Shown here in pieces: positions 27,804 to 35,578 of a stretch of 64,000 nt of DNA. A model generated the notes under the pieces. It was given only the letters and a program-made list of their open reading frames with translations. It ran no database searches and was not told where the DNA came from. Within the stretch, counting starts at the first letter, position 1, and each line of letters begins with the position of its first letter. This DNA is from Achromobacter deleyi (lineage in GTDB: Bacteria; Pseudomonadota; Gammaproteobacteria; Burkholderiales; Burkholderiaceae_B): assembly GCF_902859705.1 (NCBI RefSeq), contig NZ_CADIJO010000026.1:1-64000 (forward strand), in the 5' to 3' direction. The position numbers were made by a program, and so were the translations under genes.

Positions 27804-27988
27804 CGTAGGTCGCCCCTGGCGGCGGTGGCTTGCGGAGTGGGCGCCCACGATTGCGGTCCGGCGCGCGGGCGCCGGACTGCCTAGGCGGCCCCCCCCTTCG
27901 TCATCGTCGTCCGCCTTCGGCTCCCTTCCGATTCCCTCGGGCGCATCGAGGTTGCCCACTCCGCAAGCCACCGCCGCCAGGGGCTACG
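27804..27988 (+). repeat. Hairpin element, left copy
   Basis: A 185-base unit bounded by CGTAG and CTACG with exact 30-base inverted terminal arms (27813-27842 and 27954-27983). Inside lies a smaller hairpin, TCCGGCGC-GCGG-GCGCCGGA (27857-27876). The right copy at 28410-28585 is in reverse orientation; its arms differ at four positions, each with the matching change in the opposite arm, so pairing is kept. Confidence 0.85.
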
Positions 27989-28037
27989 GTTTTCGAGAAT
28001 TGTCGCGCTGCTAGACCCGTGTGCAAGGAATGAAACC

Positions 28038-28360
28038 TACAGGGCCGCCAAGCCGCGGCCGCGCGGGCGGCCACGTTTGGCATTTGTGTTGTTGATTGCG
28101 GTGCGGGGGCGCTTCGCGCTGATGCGGACTGGTTTTCTAGTGGGTCCGCAGTCAGGGGGAGGGGCGGTGATGGGCGGCGCGTGGTGGCACTGGCTTGCGC
28201 ATGCTGGCCGTCTCGCGCGCCGCCCATCACCGCCCCTCCCACTTGATGTGCGCCTCATCAGAAAACCAACCTCCAACAGCGCGAAGCGTCATCGAGACAC
28301 TTCCCGAAAACGCAATGCCAAACGTGGCCGCCCGCGCGGCCGCGGCTTGGCGACCCTGTA
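28038..28360. repeat. Central palindrome between the two hairpin elements
   Basis: Outer 47-base arms (28038-28084 and 28314-28360) match with one mismatch, and inner 25-base arms (28157-28181 and 28216-28240) are exact around a 34-base tip. The intervening parts are only loosely complementary. It is GC-rich and non-coding, and could extrude as a long cruciform or fold as RNA. Confidence 0.85.
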
Positions 28361-28409
28361 GATCTCATGCCCTGACCACAGGTCTAGCAGCGCGACAACC
28401 CTAGACGCA

Positions 28410-28585
28410 CGTAGCCCCTTGCGGTGGCGGCATGCGGAGTGGGCAACCTCGATGCGCCCGAGGGAATCTGAAGGAGGGGCCGAAGGCCCGGACGAAGATG
28501 ACGACGGGGCAGTCCGGAGCGAAGGCTCCGGACCGCAATCGTGGGCGCCCACTCCGCATGCCGCCACCGCAAGGGGCGACCTACG
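28410..28585 (-). repeat. Hairpin element, right copy
   Basis: A 176-base copy of the left element in opposite orientation. Its own exact 30-base arms are 28415-28444 and 28547-28576, and its internal hairpin is TCCGGAGC-GAAG-GCTCCGGA (28513-28532). Stem differences from the left copy are compensated on the partner strand, including a C-G to A-T swap in the internal hairpin. Confidence 0.85.
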
Positions 28586-28611
28586 AAGCAACCACCGACG
28601 CACCCACAAAC

Positions 28612-29889
28612 CTATTTGGAATAAACCAAATCCCGCAACCCCAACGACAACCCAGGCCAATAAGTAATCACAAGAAGGCAAACAATCACCACCCCCACGA
28701 ACGGCACTAATGGCTTGATCAACCTCTCCAACGGCAACTTAGCCACCGCGCACGCAGCAAAGAGATTCACCCCGAATGGGGGGGTGATCATGCCCAGGGC
28801 CAGGTTCACCACCATGATGATGCCGAAGTGCACCGGGTCCACCCCGAACTTCAGCGCCACCGGCAGCAGCAGCGGGGCCAGCACCACGATCGAGGCCGAG
28901 GTTTCGATGAACATGCCGATCACGAACAGCGCTGCGTTCACGCCCATCAGGAACGTGAACTGCGTGTCGAATAGTTGCGACAGCCAGATGCCCAGCGCGT
29001 CCGGGATGCCTGCGCGGTTCAGCAGGAAACTGAACACCCCTGCGTTGGCGATCACGAACATGATCACCGCCGTCGATACCACCGACTTGTGCAGCGTGCC
29101 CGACAGTTGCTTGAAACTCAGGCGGCGGTAGATGAATTTGCCCACCACCACCGCGTACATCACCGCTACCACCGACGCCTCCGTCGGCGTGAACACGCCG
29201 CCGTAGATGCCGCCCAGGATGATCACCGGCATCATCAGCGCCAGCCAGGCGCGCTTGAACGCCGGCCACAGCGGCAGGCGGCCTTCGCCGTCGCGCTTGC
29301 CCAGGTTGTTGCGCTTGGCGTAGATCCAGACGTAGAACATCAGCGCCACGCCGATCAGGATGCCGGGCATCACGCCCGCGATGAACAGTTCGCCGGTCGA
29401 CGTGTCAGTCGACACCGCGAACAGAATCATCGGGATCGACGGCGGGATGATCACGCCCAGCTCGGCCGCGCTGGCCTGCAACGACGCCGCGAAGGGGGCA
29501 GGGTAGCCGTGGCGGATCATCGCGGGGATCAGGATCGCGCCCACTGCGAAGGTCGTCGCCACGCTCGAGCCGGCGACCGCGGCGAAGATCATGCAGGTCA
29601 GCACGCAGGTGCAGGCCAGCCCGCCCTGGATGCCGCCCACCACGCTCTTGGCGAATTCCACCATGCGTTCGGAAATGCCGCCGGCTTCCATCAGGTTGCC
29701 GGCCAGGATGAAAAAGGGAATTGCGACCAGCGGGTATTTATCCAGCGCGGCGAACAGCTGCTGGGCCACCACCAGCCAGGGCAGGTTGGCGGCGCCGACG
29801 CCGGCCAGGCTGGCCAGGCCGATCGACACGGCGACCGGCACGGACAGCCCGAAGAAAATCAGCATCGAGACAATCATTAATTGGGACAT
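28612..29889 (-). CDS. TRAP transporter large permease (DctM)
   Basis: A 425-residue inner-membrane subunit that carries substrate and sodium in TRAP importers. About 12 hydrophobic helices run through the protein, with the family blocks FFILAGNLMEAGGISERMVEFA near residue 60, PAPFAASLQASAAELGVIIPPSIPMI near residue 150 and LALGMITPPFGVNLFAA near the C-terminus. It lies 34 bases downstream of the small-permease gene in the same operon. The final ~150 bases are G/T-rich on the coding strand, mirroring the convergent ATPase gene. Confidence 0.94.
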   Translation of the reverse strand: MSQLMIVSMLIFFGLSVPVAVSIGLASLAGVGAANLPWLVVAQQLFAALDKYPLVAIPFFILAGNLMEAGGISERMVEFAKSVVGGIQGGLACTCVLTCMIFAAVAGSSVATTFAVGAILIPAMIRHGYPAPFAASLQASAAELGVIIPPSIPMILFAVSTDTSTGELFIAGVMPGILIGVALMFYVWIYAKRNNLGKRDGEGRLPLWPAFKRAWLALMMPVIILGGIYGGVFTPTEASVVAVMYAVVVGKFIYRRLSFKQLSGTLHKSVVSTAVIMFVIANAGVFSFLLNRAGIPDALGIWLSQLFDTQFTFLMGVNAALFVIGMFIETSASIVVLAPLLLPVALKFGVDPVHFGIIMVVNLALGMITPPFGVNLFAACAVAKLPLERLIKPLVPFVGVVIVCLLVITYWPGLSLGLRDLVYSK

Positions 29890-29923
29890 GGCGATATCGT
29901 CTGCTTGGATTCGGGGCGGGGTC

Positions 29924-30424
29924 TCAGCCTTGCGCGTCGTTGCGCACGGGGACGTCTTCTTCCTCGCCGGCGCACCAGCGGGCCAGCACGGCGATGGCGG
30001 CGAGCGTCGCGCCCACCGGAATGGCCGAGTAGATCCAGGAAATCGAGATGTCCAGGCTGGGCACGTTCTGGAAGCGCACGCGGTACGTCATCTGGCCGCC
30101 GATCCAGGCGATGAAGACCAGGAAGCCGGCGCAGATCAGGCCGATCACGGCTTCCAGTACCCGGCGGCGCATGCCGCCCAGCAGGTTGCGCAGCAGTTCG
30201 ACGCTGATCATCGCGCCGTGGCGAAACGCCAGGGCCACGCCCAGCAGTACCGTCCAGATGAGCAGGGCGCGGGTCAGCACCTCGCTCCAGTCGGCGGGCG
30301 AATGCAGCACGAAACGGGCGATGACTTGATAGAAGGCGGCCGCCGCGGCGGCCACCAGCAGGAGTTGGGCGACGACCGACACCAGCTTGAACAGGATGCG
30401 GTCGAAGGCGCAGAGCAATCGCAT
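29924..30424 (-). CDS. TRAP transporter small permease (DctQ)
   Basis: A 166-residue membrane protein with four helices, matching the DctQ subunit that pairs with DctM. Family features include FYQVIARFVLHSPADWSEVLTR and a charged C-terminal tail. I start at ATG 30424 (MRLLCAFDRILF), preceded by GGAA at good spacing; the longer frame adds a non-conserved leader. It is located between the binding-protein and large-permease genes, the usual P-Q-M order. Confidence 0.9.
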   Translation of the reverse strand: MRLLCAFDRILFKLVSVVAQLLLVAAAAAAFYQVIARFVLHSPADWSEVLTRALLIWTVLLGVALAFRHGAMISVELLRNLLGGMRRRVLEAVIGLICAGFLVFIAWIGGQMTYRVRFQNVPSLDISISWIYSAIPVGATLAAIAVLARWCAGEEEDVPVRNDAQG

Positions 30425-30660
30425 GGGAGTTTCCGGTAGCGAATAACAAAGGGGCAAGGCAACGCCAGGGGCAAGGCGGGCGAACGCGGCGCACTGGGCG
30501 CAAGCACACCGGGATGGAGTGCCCGGCCATCGGCCTCAAGAGGCATCCGGCCTGGCGTCACGCCTTCGGCGCAGCGGTCGCGGACGCGCACCGCGGTCCG
30601 GCGCAGGGCCGCGGCCGAAATGGAACGGGTTCCATCACGGCCGTAGCGCGTGCCGCCGGT

Positions 30661-31635
30661 TTACTTGGTGTCGCGGATCGCTTCGATCAGCTTCTTGTCG
30701 AACTTCTTGTAGTACTCGGGGTAGGCCGGCTCGACGGCGGCGGCGAAGGCCGCGCGGTCGACTTCAGACACTTGCATGCCTTCTTTCTTCAACTGCTCGA
30801 CGCCGGTCTTCTCGATGTTGTCCACGTAGGCGCGCATGGCCTGGGCGGATTCCTTGCCGGCCTTGTCGAACTTGGCCTTGTCGTCGGCCGAAAGGCCGTC
30901 GTACACGTTGGACGACATCAGCACCAGCGCCGGGCCGTAGACGTGGCCGGTCAGCGACAGGTACTTCTGCATCTGCGACAGCTTGGCCGAGGTAATCACC
31001 GACAGCGGGTTTTCCTGGCCGTCGATGGTGCCCTGCTGCAGGGCGGTGGCCACTTCGGGCCAGGCCATGGGGGTGGGCAGGATGCCGATCTGGCGGAACG
31101 CCGTGATGTGGATCGGGTTCTCGGTGGTGCGGATCTTCAGGCCCTTGGCGTCCGCCGGGGTCTTCACCGGGCGCACGTTGTTGGTCAGGTGGCGAAAGCC
31201 CTGTTCGCCCCAGGCCAGCGCGATGATGCCGCGGCTGGGGAACTTTGCCAGCATATCCTGTCCGATCTTGCTGTCCAGCACGTTGCGGGCATGGGACAGG
31301 TCGCGCAGCAGGAAGGGAATGTCGAAGACGCCCGTCTCGGGCACGAAGTTCAGGGTGGCGCCGGTCGACACGACGGCCAGGTCGATCGTGCCGATCTGCA
31401 GGCCTTCGATCACTTCGCGTTCGCCGCCCAGCGCGCTGTTGGCGAATTGCTGTACTTTGTATTTGCCGTTGCTGGAGGCCTCGATGGACTTGGCCAGGGC
31501 GTCGGCGCCGGCACCGTAGTGCGACGACGTGGACAGGGCGTAGGCCATCTTCAAGGGGGTCTGGGCCGAGGCGGCCAGGGGAACGGCGGCCGCGCAGGCG
31601 GCAAGAATCGTGGCCGCGAGCCAGGATTTACGCAT
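30661..31635 (-). CDS. TRAP transporter solute-binding protein (DctP)
   Basis: A 324-residue periplasmic receptor with a signal peptide ending ASA near residue 23. It has the DctP hallmarks LKIRTTENPIHITAFRQIGILPTPMAWPEVATALQQGTIDGQENPLSVI, with the carboxylate-binding Arg in that block. The ligand is an organic acid, not determinable further. The start is ATG at 31635, with GGAGAA upstream. It is first of a P-Q-M operon, with a 236-base spacer before the small permease in which I see no gene. Divergent from the FtsX-like permease. Confidence 0.93.
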   Translation of the reverse strand: MRKSWLAATILAACAAAVPLAASAQTPLKMAYALSTSSHYGAGADALAKSIEASSNGKYKVQQFANSALGGEREVIEGLQIGTIDLAVVSTGATLNFVPETGVFDIPFLLRDLSHARNVLDSKIGQDMLAKFPSRGIIALAWGEQGFRHLTNNVRPVKTPADAKGLKIRTTENPIHITAFRQIGILPTPMAWPEVATALQQGTIDGQENPLSVITSAKLSQMQKYLSLTGHVYGPALVLMSSNVYDGLSADDKAKFDKAGKESAQAMRAYVDNIEKTGVEQLKKEGMQVSEVDRAAFAAAVEPAYPEYYKKFDKKLIEAIRDTK

Positions 31636-31750
31636 TGTCTTCTCCAGGGTTTTGGGTATTTTTGTGTAGCTATAGGTGCGGCGCCGCAAGGCGCTTCGCG
31701 CATGATAGCGGGATTCGGCCCCCATTCCGGCCGTTGGTTAACATTGGCAG

Positions 31751-34282
31751 ATGATGGATTTCCCTGATGTCTCGCGGGCCCGGCGCCCCGGTTTCTGGAC
31801 CACCCTGGCGCTGGGCGCCCGCATGATGATGCGCGACGCCCGCGCGGGCGAGCTGCGTCTGCTGGTGCTGGCCCTGGTGGTGGCGGTGGCCGCCGTGACC
31901 AGCGTCGGCTTCCTGGCCGACCGGGTCAGCCGGGCGCTCGAACGCGACGCCGGCCAGATGCTGGGGGCGGACCTGGTGCTCGATGCCGACGAGCCGGTGC
32001 CGGCGGCCTTCATGGACCAGGCGCGCGAACGTGGGCTGCAGGTGTCCAGCACCTGGCAATTTCCGTCCATGGTCAGCGCGGGCGACGGCGCCCAGTTGGC
32101 CGCGCTGAAAGCTGTCGAGCCGGGGTATCCGCTGCGCGGCGCGCTGCGGGTGGCCGATGCGCCGTTCAGCCCGGACGCGCCGACCCGCGAGATTCCGCCC
32201 GAAGGGGCGGTCTGGGTGGATGCCCAGGTGCTGTCGCTGCTGGGCCTGAAGGTGGGCGACACCCTGAACGTGGGCGATGCCCACCTGCGCATCGACCGCG
32301 TGATCACCTACGAACCCGACCGCGGCATGCAGTTCGTGAACGTCGCGCCGCGCGTGCTGCTGCGCGCCAGCGACCTGTCGGCCACGGGCCTGATCGCACC
32401 GGGCAGCCGTATCGGCTATGCGCTGCTGGCTGCCGGCGAACCGGACGCGGTGGCGGGGTATTCCGCCTGGCTCAACCAGAACCTGAAACGGGGCCAGAAG
32501 GTCGCCACGCTGGAGTCCGGCCGGCCCGAAGTGCGCCGCACGCTCGACCGGGCGCAGCGCTTCCTGTCGCTGGTCGCGCTGCTGGCCGTGCTGATTTCCG
32601 CGGTGGCGGTGGCGCTGGCGGCGGGCCGCTACATGACCCGCCACCGCGATGGCATCGCCGTCATGCGTTGCCTGGGCGCCGTGCAGTCGCAGGTGTCGCG
32701 CATGCTGACGCTGGAATTCGCGCTGGTCGGCCTGTTTGCCTCGGCGGCGGGCTGCCTCTTGGGCTACGCCGTGCACCAGGTGCTGGTGATGGTGCTGGCT
32801 TCGCTGATCGACACGGCCTTGCCGGCGCCGTCGGCGATTCCCGCCCTGCAAGGGCTGTTGACCGGGCTGCTGCTGTTGCTGGGCTTTGCCTTGCCCGCCC
32901 TGGCGCAATTGCGCCACGTGCCGCCGGCCCGGGTGTTGCGGCGCGATGCGGATTCGATCAGCGCCCGCAGTGCCACCGGGTACATCGTGGGCGCCGTCGG
33001 CTTTGCGCTGCTGATCTGGTGGTTCGCCGGGGATGCCAAGCTGGGCGGCGTGGTGGCGGGCGGGTTCCTGGGCGCATTCGCCGTGTTCGCGCTGGTGGCC
33101 TGGCTGTGCATCCTGGGCCTGGCGCGGCTGCGCGGCCTGGCGGCGGGCTTGCCGGCCCTGCGCTTTGCGCTGGCCGGGGTGGTGCGACGCCGCGCCGCCA
33201 CCATCACCCAGGTCTGCGCGCTGGCGATCGGGCTGATGGCCTTGCTGCTGCTGGCCATGACCCGCACCGATCTGATCCAGGGCTGGCAGCGCACGCTGCC
33301 GCCGGATGCACCCAACCGTTTCCTGATCAACGTGCAGCCCGACCAGCGCCAGGCCGTGACCGATGCGCTGACCCGCGAGGGCCTGGGCGGCATCGTGCTG
33401 TCGCCGATGGTGCGGGGCCGCCTGATCGCTGTGAACGGCAAGCCGGTGGGGCCGGACGACTACGAAGAGCCGCGCGCCAAGCGGCTGGTGGACCGCGAAT
33501 TCAACCTGTCCTATGGCGAAGAGATGCCGTCGTCCAACCGCATCGAGCAGGGCCGCTGGCTGACGCCGGGGTCGGCCGAGGTGTCGCTGGAATCGGGCCT
33601 GGCCAAGACCCTGGGCATCAAGCTGGGCGACAAGATGACTTTCGACGTCGCCGGCCAGCAGGTGGAAGTGGCGGTGTCCAGCACCCGCCGGGTCGATTGG
33701 GATACGATGCGCGTCAATTTTTTCGCCATCCTCACGCCCAAGTCCCTGGCCGATATGCCGCAAAGCTGGATCACGTCTTTCTACCTGCCGCCCGACAAGG
33801 CGCAGGTGCTGCCCGGGCTGGTGCGCCAGTTTCCCAACCTGACCGTGTTCGACGTCGGCGCCATCCTGCAGCAATTGCAGTCGGTGCTGAGCGAAGTCGG
33901 CCGGGCGGTGCAGCTGCTGTTCCTGTTCACCCTGGCCGCCGGCGTGCTGGTGCTGTCGGCCGCCCTGACCGCCACCCGCGACGAACGCATGCGCGAAGCC
34001 GCGGTGCTGCGCGCGCTGGGCGCCACCCGCAGCCAGCTGGCGCGGTCGCAGCGCCTTGAATTGTGGGCCGTGGGCGGGCTGGCCGGCCTGTTGGCCGCGG
34101 CCGGCGCCACCGCGATCGCTTGGGTTTTATCAACCCAGGTGTTCGATTTCACCATTACCCTCAGCCTCTGGCCCTGGCTGGTCGGGGTCGGCGCGGGTAT
34201 GCTCGGCGCCTGGGCCGGCGGCGCGCTGGCGCTGCGCGGCGTGCTGCGCACCCCGCCCCTGGTCACCCTGAGAGAAACCTGA
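31751..34282 (+). CDS. FtsX-like ABC permease, YbbP type
   Basis: An 843-residue inner-membrane protein with an N-terminal MacB-like periplasmic domain and two FtsX domains totalling about ten helices. The first is around residues 270-380 and the second at the C-terminus (LFTLAAGVLVLSAALTATRDERMREAAVLRALGATRSQ). Closest in plan to E. coli YbbP, which works with the ATPase YbbA; no ATPase is adjacent here. The start is ATG at 31751. Its stop overlaps the hemoglobin start by one base. Confidence 0.9.
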   Translation: MMDFPDVSRARRPGFWTTLALGARMMMRDARAGELRLLVLALVVAVAAVTSVGFLADRVSRALERDAGQMLGADLVLDADEPVPAAFMDQARERGLQVSSTWQFPSMVSAGDGAQLAALKAVEPGYPLRGALRVADAPFSPDAPTREIPPEGAVWVDAQVLSLLGLKVGDTLNVGDAHLRIDRVITYEPDRGMQFVNVAPRVLLRASDLSATGLIAPGSRIGYALLAAGEPDAVAGYSAWLNQNLKRGQKVATLESGRPEVRRTLDRAQRFLSLVALLAVLISAVAVALAAGRYMTRHRDGIAVMRCLGAVQSQVSRMLTLEFALVGLFASAAGCLLGYAVHQVLVMVLASLIDTALPAPSAIPALQGLLTGLLLLLGFALPALAQLRHVPPARVLRRDADSISARSATGYIVGAVGFALLIWWFAGDAKLGGVVAGGFLGAFAVFALVAWLCILGLARLRGLAAGLPALRFALAGVVRRRAATITQVCALAIGLMALLLLAMTRTDLIQGWQRTLPPDAPNRFLINVQPDQRQAVTDALTREGLGGIVLSPMVRGRLIAVNGKPVGPDDYEEPRAKRLVDREFNLSYGEEMPSSNRIEQGRWLTPGSAEVSLESGLAKTLGIKLGDKMTFDVAGQQVEVAVSSTRRVDWDTMRVNFFAILTPKSLADMPQSWITSFYLPPDKAQVLPGLVRQFPNLTVFDVGAILQQLQSVLSEVGRAVQLLFLFTLAAGVLVLSAALTATRDERMREAAVLRALGATRSQLARSQRLELWAVGGLAGLLAAAGATAIAWVLSTQVFDFTITLSLWPWLVGVGAGMLGAWAGGALALRGVLRTPPLVTLRET

Positions 34283-34704
34283 TGAGTTCCCGCGTGCAGA
34301 TCATTACCGAACCCGTGGATATTTCCCGCAGCATTTTCGACCTTCTGGGCGGCGAACCCGGCGTGCGCGCCCTGGTCGACCGCTTCTACGACCTGATGGA
34401 CATCGAGCCCGACCTGAAGGAACTGCGGGCCGCCCACGGCCCCAGCCTGGACGAGGCCCGCGACAAGCTGTTCTGGTTCCTGTGCGGCTACTTCGGCGGC
34501 CCCGACCACTATATTCAGCGCTTTGGCCATCCGCGGTTGCGGGCCCGCCACCTGCCGTTCTCGATCGGCATCGTCGAGCGCGACCAATGGGTGGCCTGCA
34601 TGGGCCGGGCCATGGAAGACGAAGGCATCGAGCCCGCGCTGGTCGAGCGCCTGTTGCAGTCGTTCTTCGGCGTGGCCGACTGGATGCGCAACCGTGAAGG
34701 CTAA
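34282..34704 (+). CDS. Group II truncated hemoglobin
   Basis: A 140-residue cytosolic 2-on-2 globin. It has the proximal-His region (FGHPRLRARHLPFSIG), the phenylalanine/Tyr-rich core (LVDRFYDLMD) and the group II indicators WFLCGYFGGPDHYIQ and a Trp at WVACMGRAM. Such proteins bind oxygen or NO and act in redox or nitrosative defence. The ATG at 34282 overlaps the preceding stop and the kinase gene overlaps its 3' end by 11 bases, so it is part of a three-gene unit. Confidence 0.92.
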   Translation: MSSRVQIITEPVDISRSIFDLLGGEPGVRALVDRFYDLMDIEPDLKELRAAHGPSLDEARDKLFWFLCGYFGGPDHYIQRFGHPRLRARHLPFSIGIVERDQWVACMGRAMEDEGIEPALVERLLQSFFGVADWMRNREG

Positions 34705-35425
34705 GCCGGACGCTTCGGGCGCCCGGCGCCAGGCCTGGCCCGCGCCGCTGGCCGGCGCCATGCTCAGCGACGCCCGGCTGGGCGAGTCGGGCCCCGACAT
34801 TTTCAACCCGTCCCATTACGGCGACCGGGCCCGGCCCGTGGATGCCGGCGGCCGCCAGGCCGCCTGGTTCGTGCAGGGGCAGGGCTGGCAGGGCGTGCTG
34901 CGGCGCTATCGCCGCGGCGGCCTCATCGCCAGGATCAGCCGCGACACCTACCTGTGGGCCGGCGAAGACCGCAGCCGCAGCTTCCGCGAATTCCGCCTGC
35001 TGGCCGCGATGCGCGCCCAGGGCCTGCCGGTGCCCGCGCCGCTGGCCGCCGCCTACTGGCGTCAGGGGCCCACTTATCGTGCGGCCATCGTGGTCGAACG
35101 CATTCCGGGCGTGCGGCCGTTGGCGCAAGCCCTGGCCGAACCGCTTTGGCAGCCGGTGGCCGAGGCCATCGTGCGGATGCACCGGGCCGGCGTCTGGCAT
35201 GCCGACCTGAACGCCTTCAATATCCTGATCGGTTCCGACAGCCGGGTCTGGCTGATCGACTTCGACCGCGGCACGCAAGGCGGCCTGTCCGACCGCCAGC
35301 GCCAGGGCAACCTGGATCGCCTGCGCCGTTCGCTGGTCAAGGTGGCCGGCGACGAGGGCGAGCGCTTCTGGCTCAAATTGCGCGACAGCTACTGGACCGC
35401 CTGGGGCGTGGGCGTGCAGCCGTAA
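34694..35425 (+). CDS. kdkA: 3-deoxy-D-manno-octulosonic acid (Kdo) kinase
   Basis: A 243-residue inner-leaflet enzyme that phosphorylates the Kdo sugar of lipopolysaccharide, as in single-Kdo LPS of Haemophilus and Bordetella. Kinase-fold residues are visible in AIVVERIPGVRPLAQAL, the catalytic loop HADLNAFNIL near residue 173, and the metal-binding Asp in VWLIDFDRG. The GTG at 34694 gives a length normal for the family (about 240); ATG 34760 is an alternative. It overlaps the hemoglobin gene. Confidence 0.88.
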   Translation: MKAKPDASGARRQAWPAPLAGAMLSDARLGESGPDIFNPSHYGDRARPVDAGGRQAAWFVQGQGWQGVLRRYRRGGLIARISRDTYLWAGEDRSRSFREFRLLAAMRAQGLPVPAPLAAAYWRQGPTYRAAIVVERIPGVRPLAQALAEPLWQPVAEAIVRMHRAGVWHADLNAFNILIGSDSRVWLIDFDRGTQGGLSDRQRQGNLDRLRRSLVKVAGDEGERFWLKLRDSYWTAWGVGVQP

Positions 35426-35578
35426 GGCGTGGCGCGCCCGGTTCATCGCAATCAGGGCCTAATTGCGGCAAATTCGGCTAAATCTGCCGGTAAAGTTGGT
35501 CAGGTCCTTGCTAAAAAGCTTTATGATTTCGCCTTTTGGTACTCCTGTAACTTACGGCGGATAGCTGGGGGGCTGGTA

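Larger units (their letters stand above)
27802..28587. repeat. Giant imperfect palindrome filling a convergent intergenic region
   Basis: The two halves of this 786-base segment are reverse complements over most of their length, centred near 28195. Matching blocks are 27831-27861 with 28528-28558 (31 bp, exact), 27930-27965 with 28433-28468 (36 bp, exact), 28000-28017 with 28381-28398 (18 bp, exact), 28038-28084 with 28314-28360 (47 bp, one mismatch) and 28157-28181 with 28216-28240 (25 bp, exact). No convincing gene lies inside. It separates the 3' ends of two convergent transport operons and may act as terminator, boundary or mobile repeat. Confidence 0.9.

Noticed and set aside
27796..28404. 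Several small open frames within the giant palindrome
   Set aside because: They appear on both strands in mirror pairs because the DNA is palindromic, have Arg/Pro-rich products and lack ribosome sites; the inverted-repeat structure explains them.
27804..28585. Insertion sequence or CRISPR array at the repeats
   Set aside because: No transposase frame, and the repeats are inverted pairs rather than regularly spaced direct repeats with unique spacers.
30464..30660. A separate gene between the TRAP receptor and small permease
   Set aside because: Open frames here have no ribosome site or recognisable domain; the spacer is short and typical of TRAP operons.
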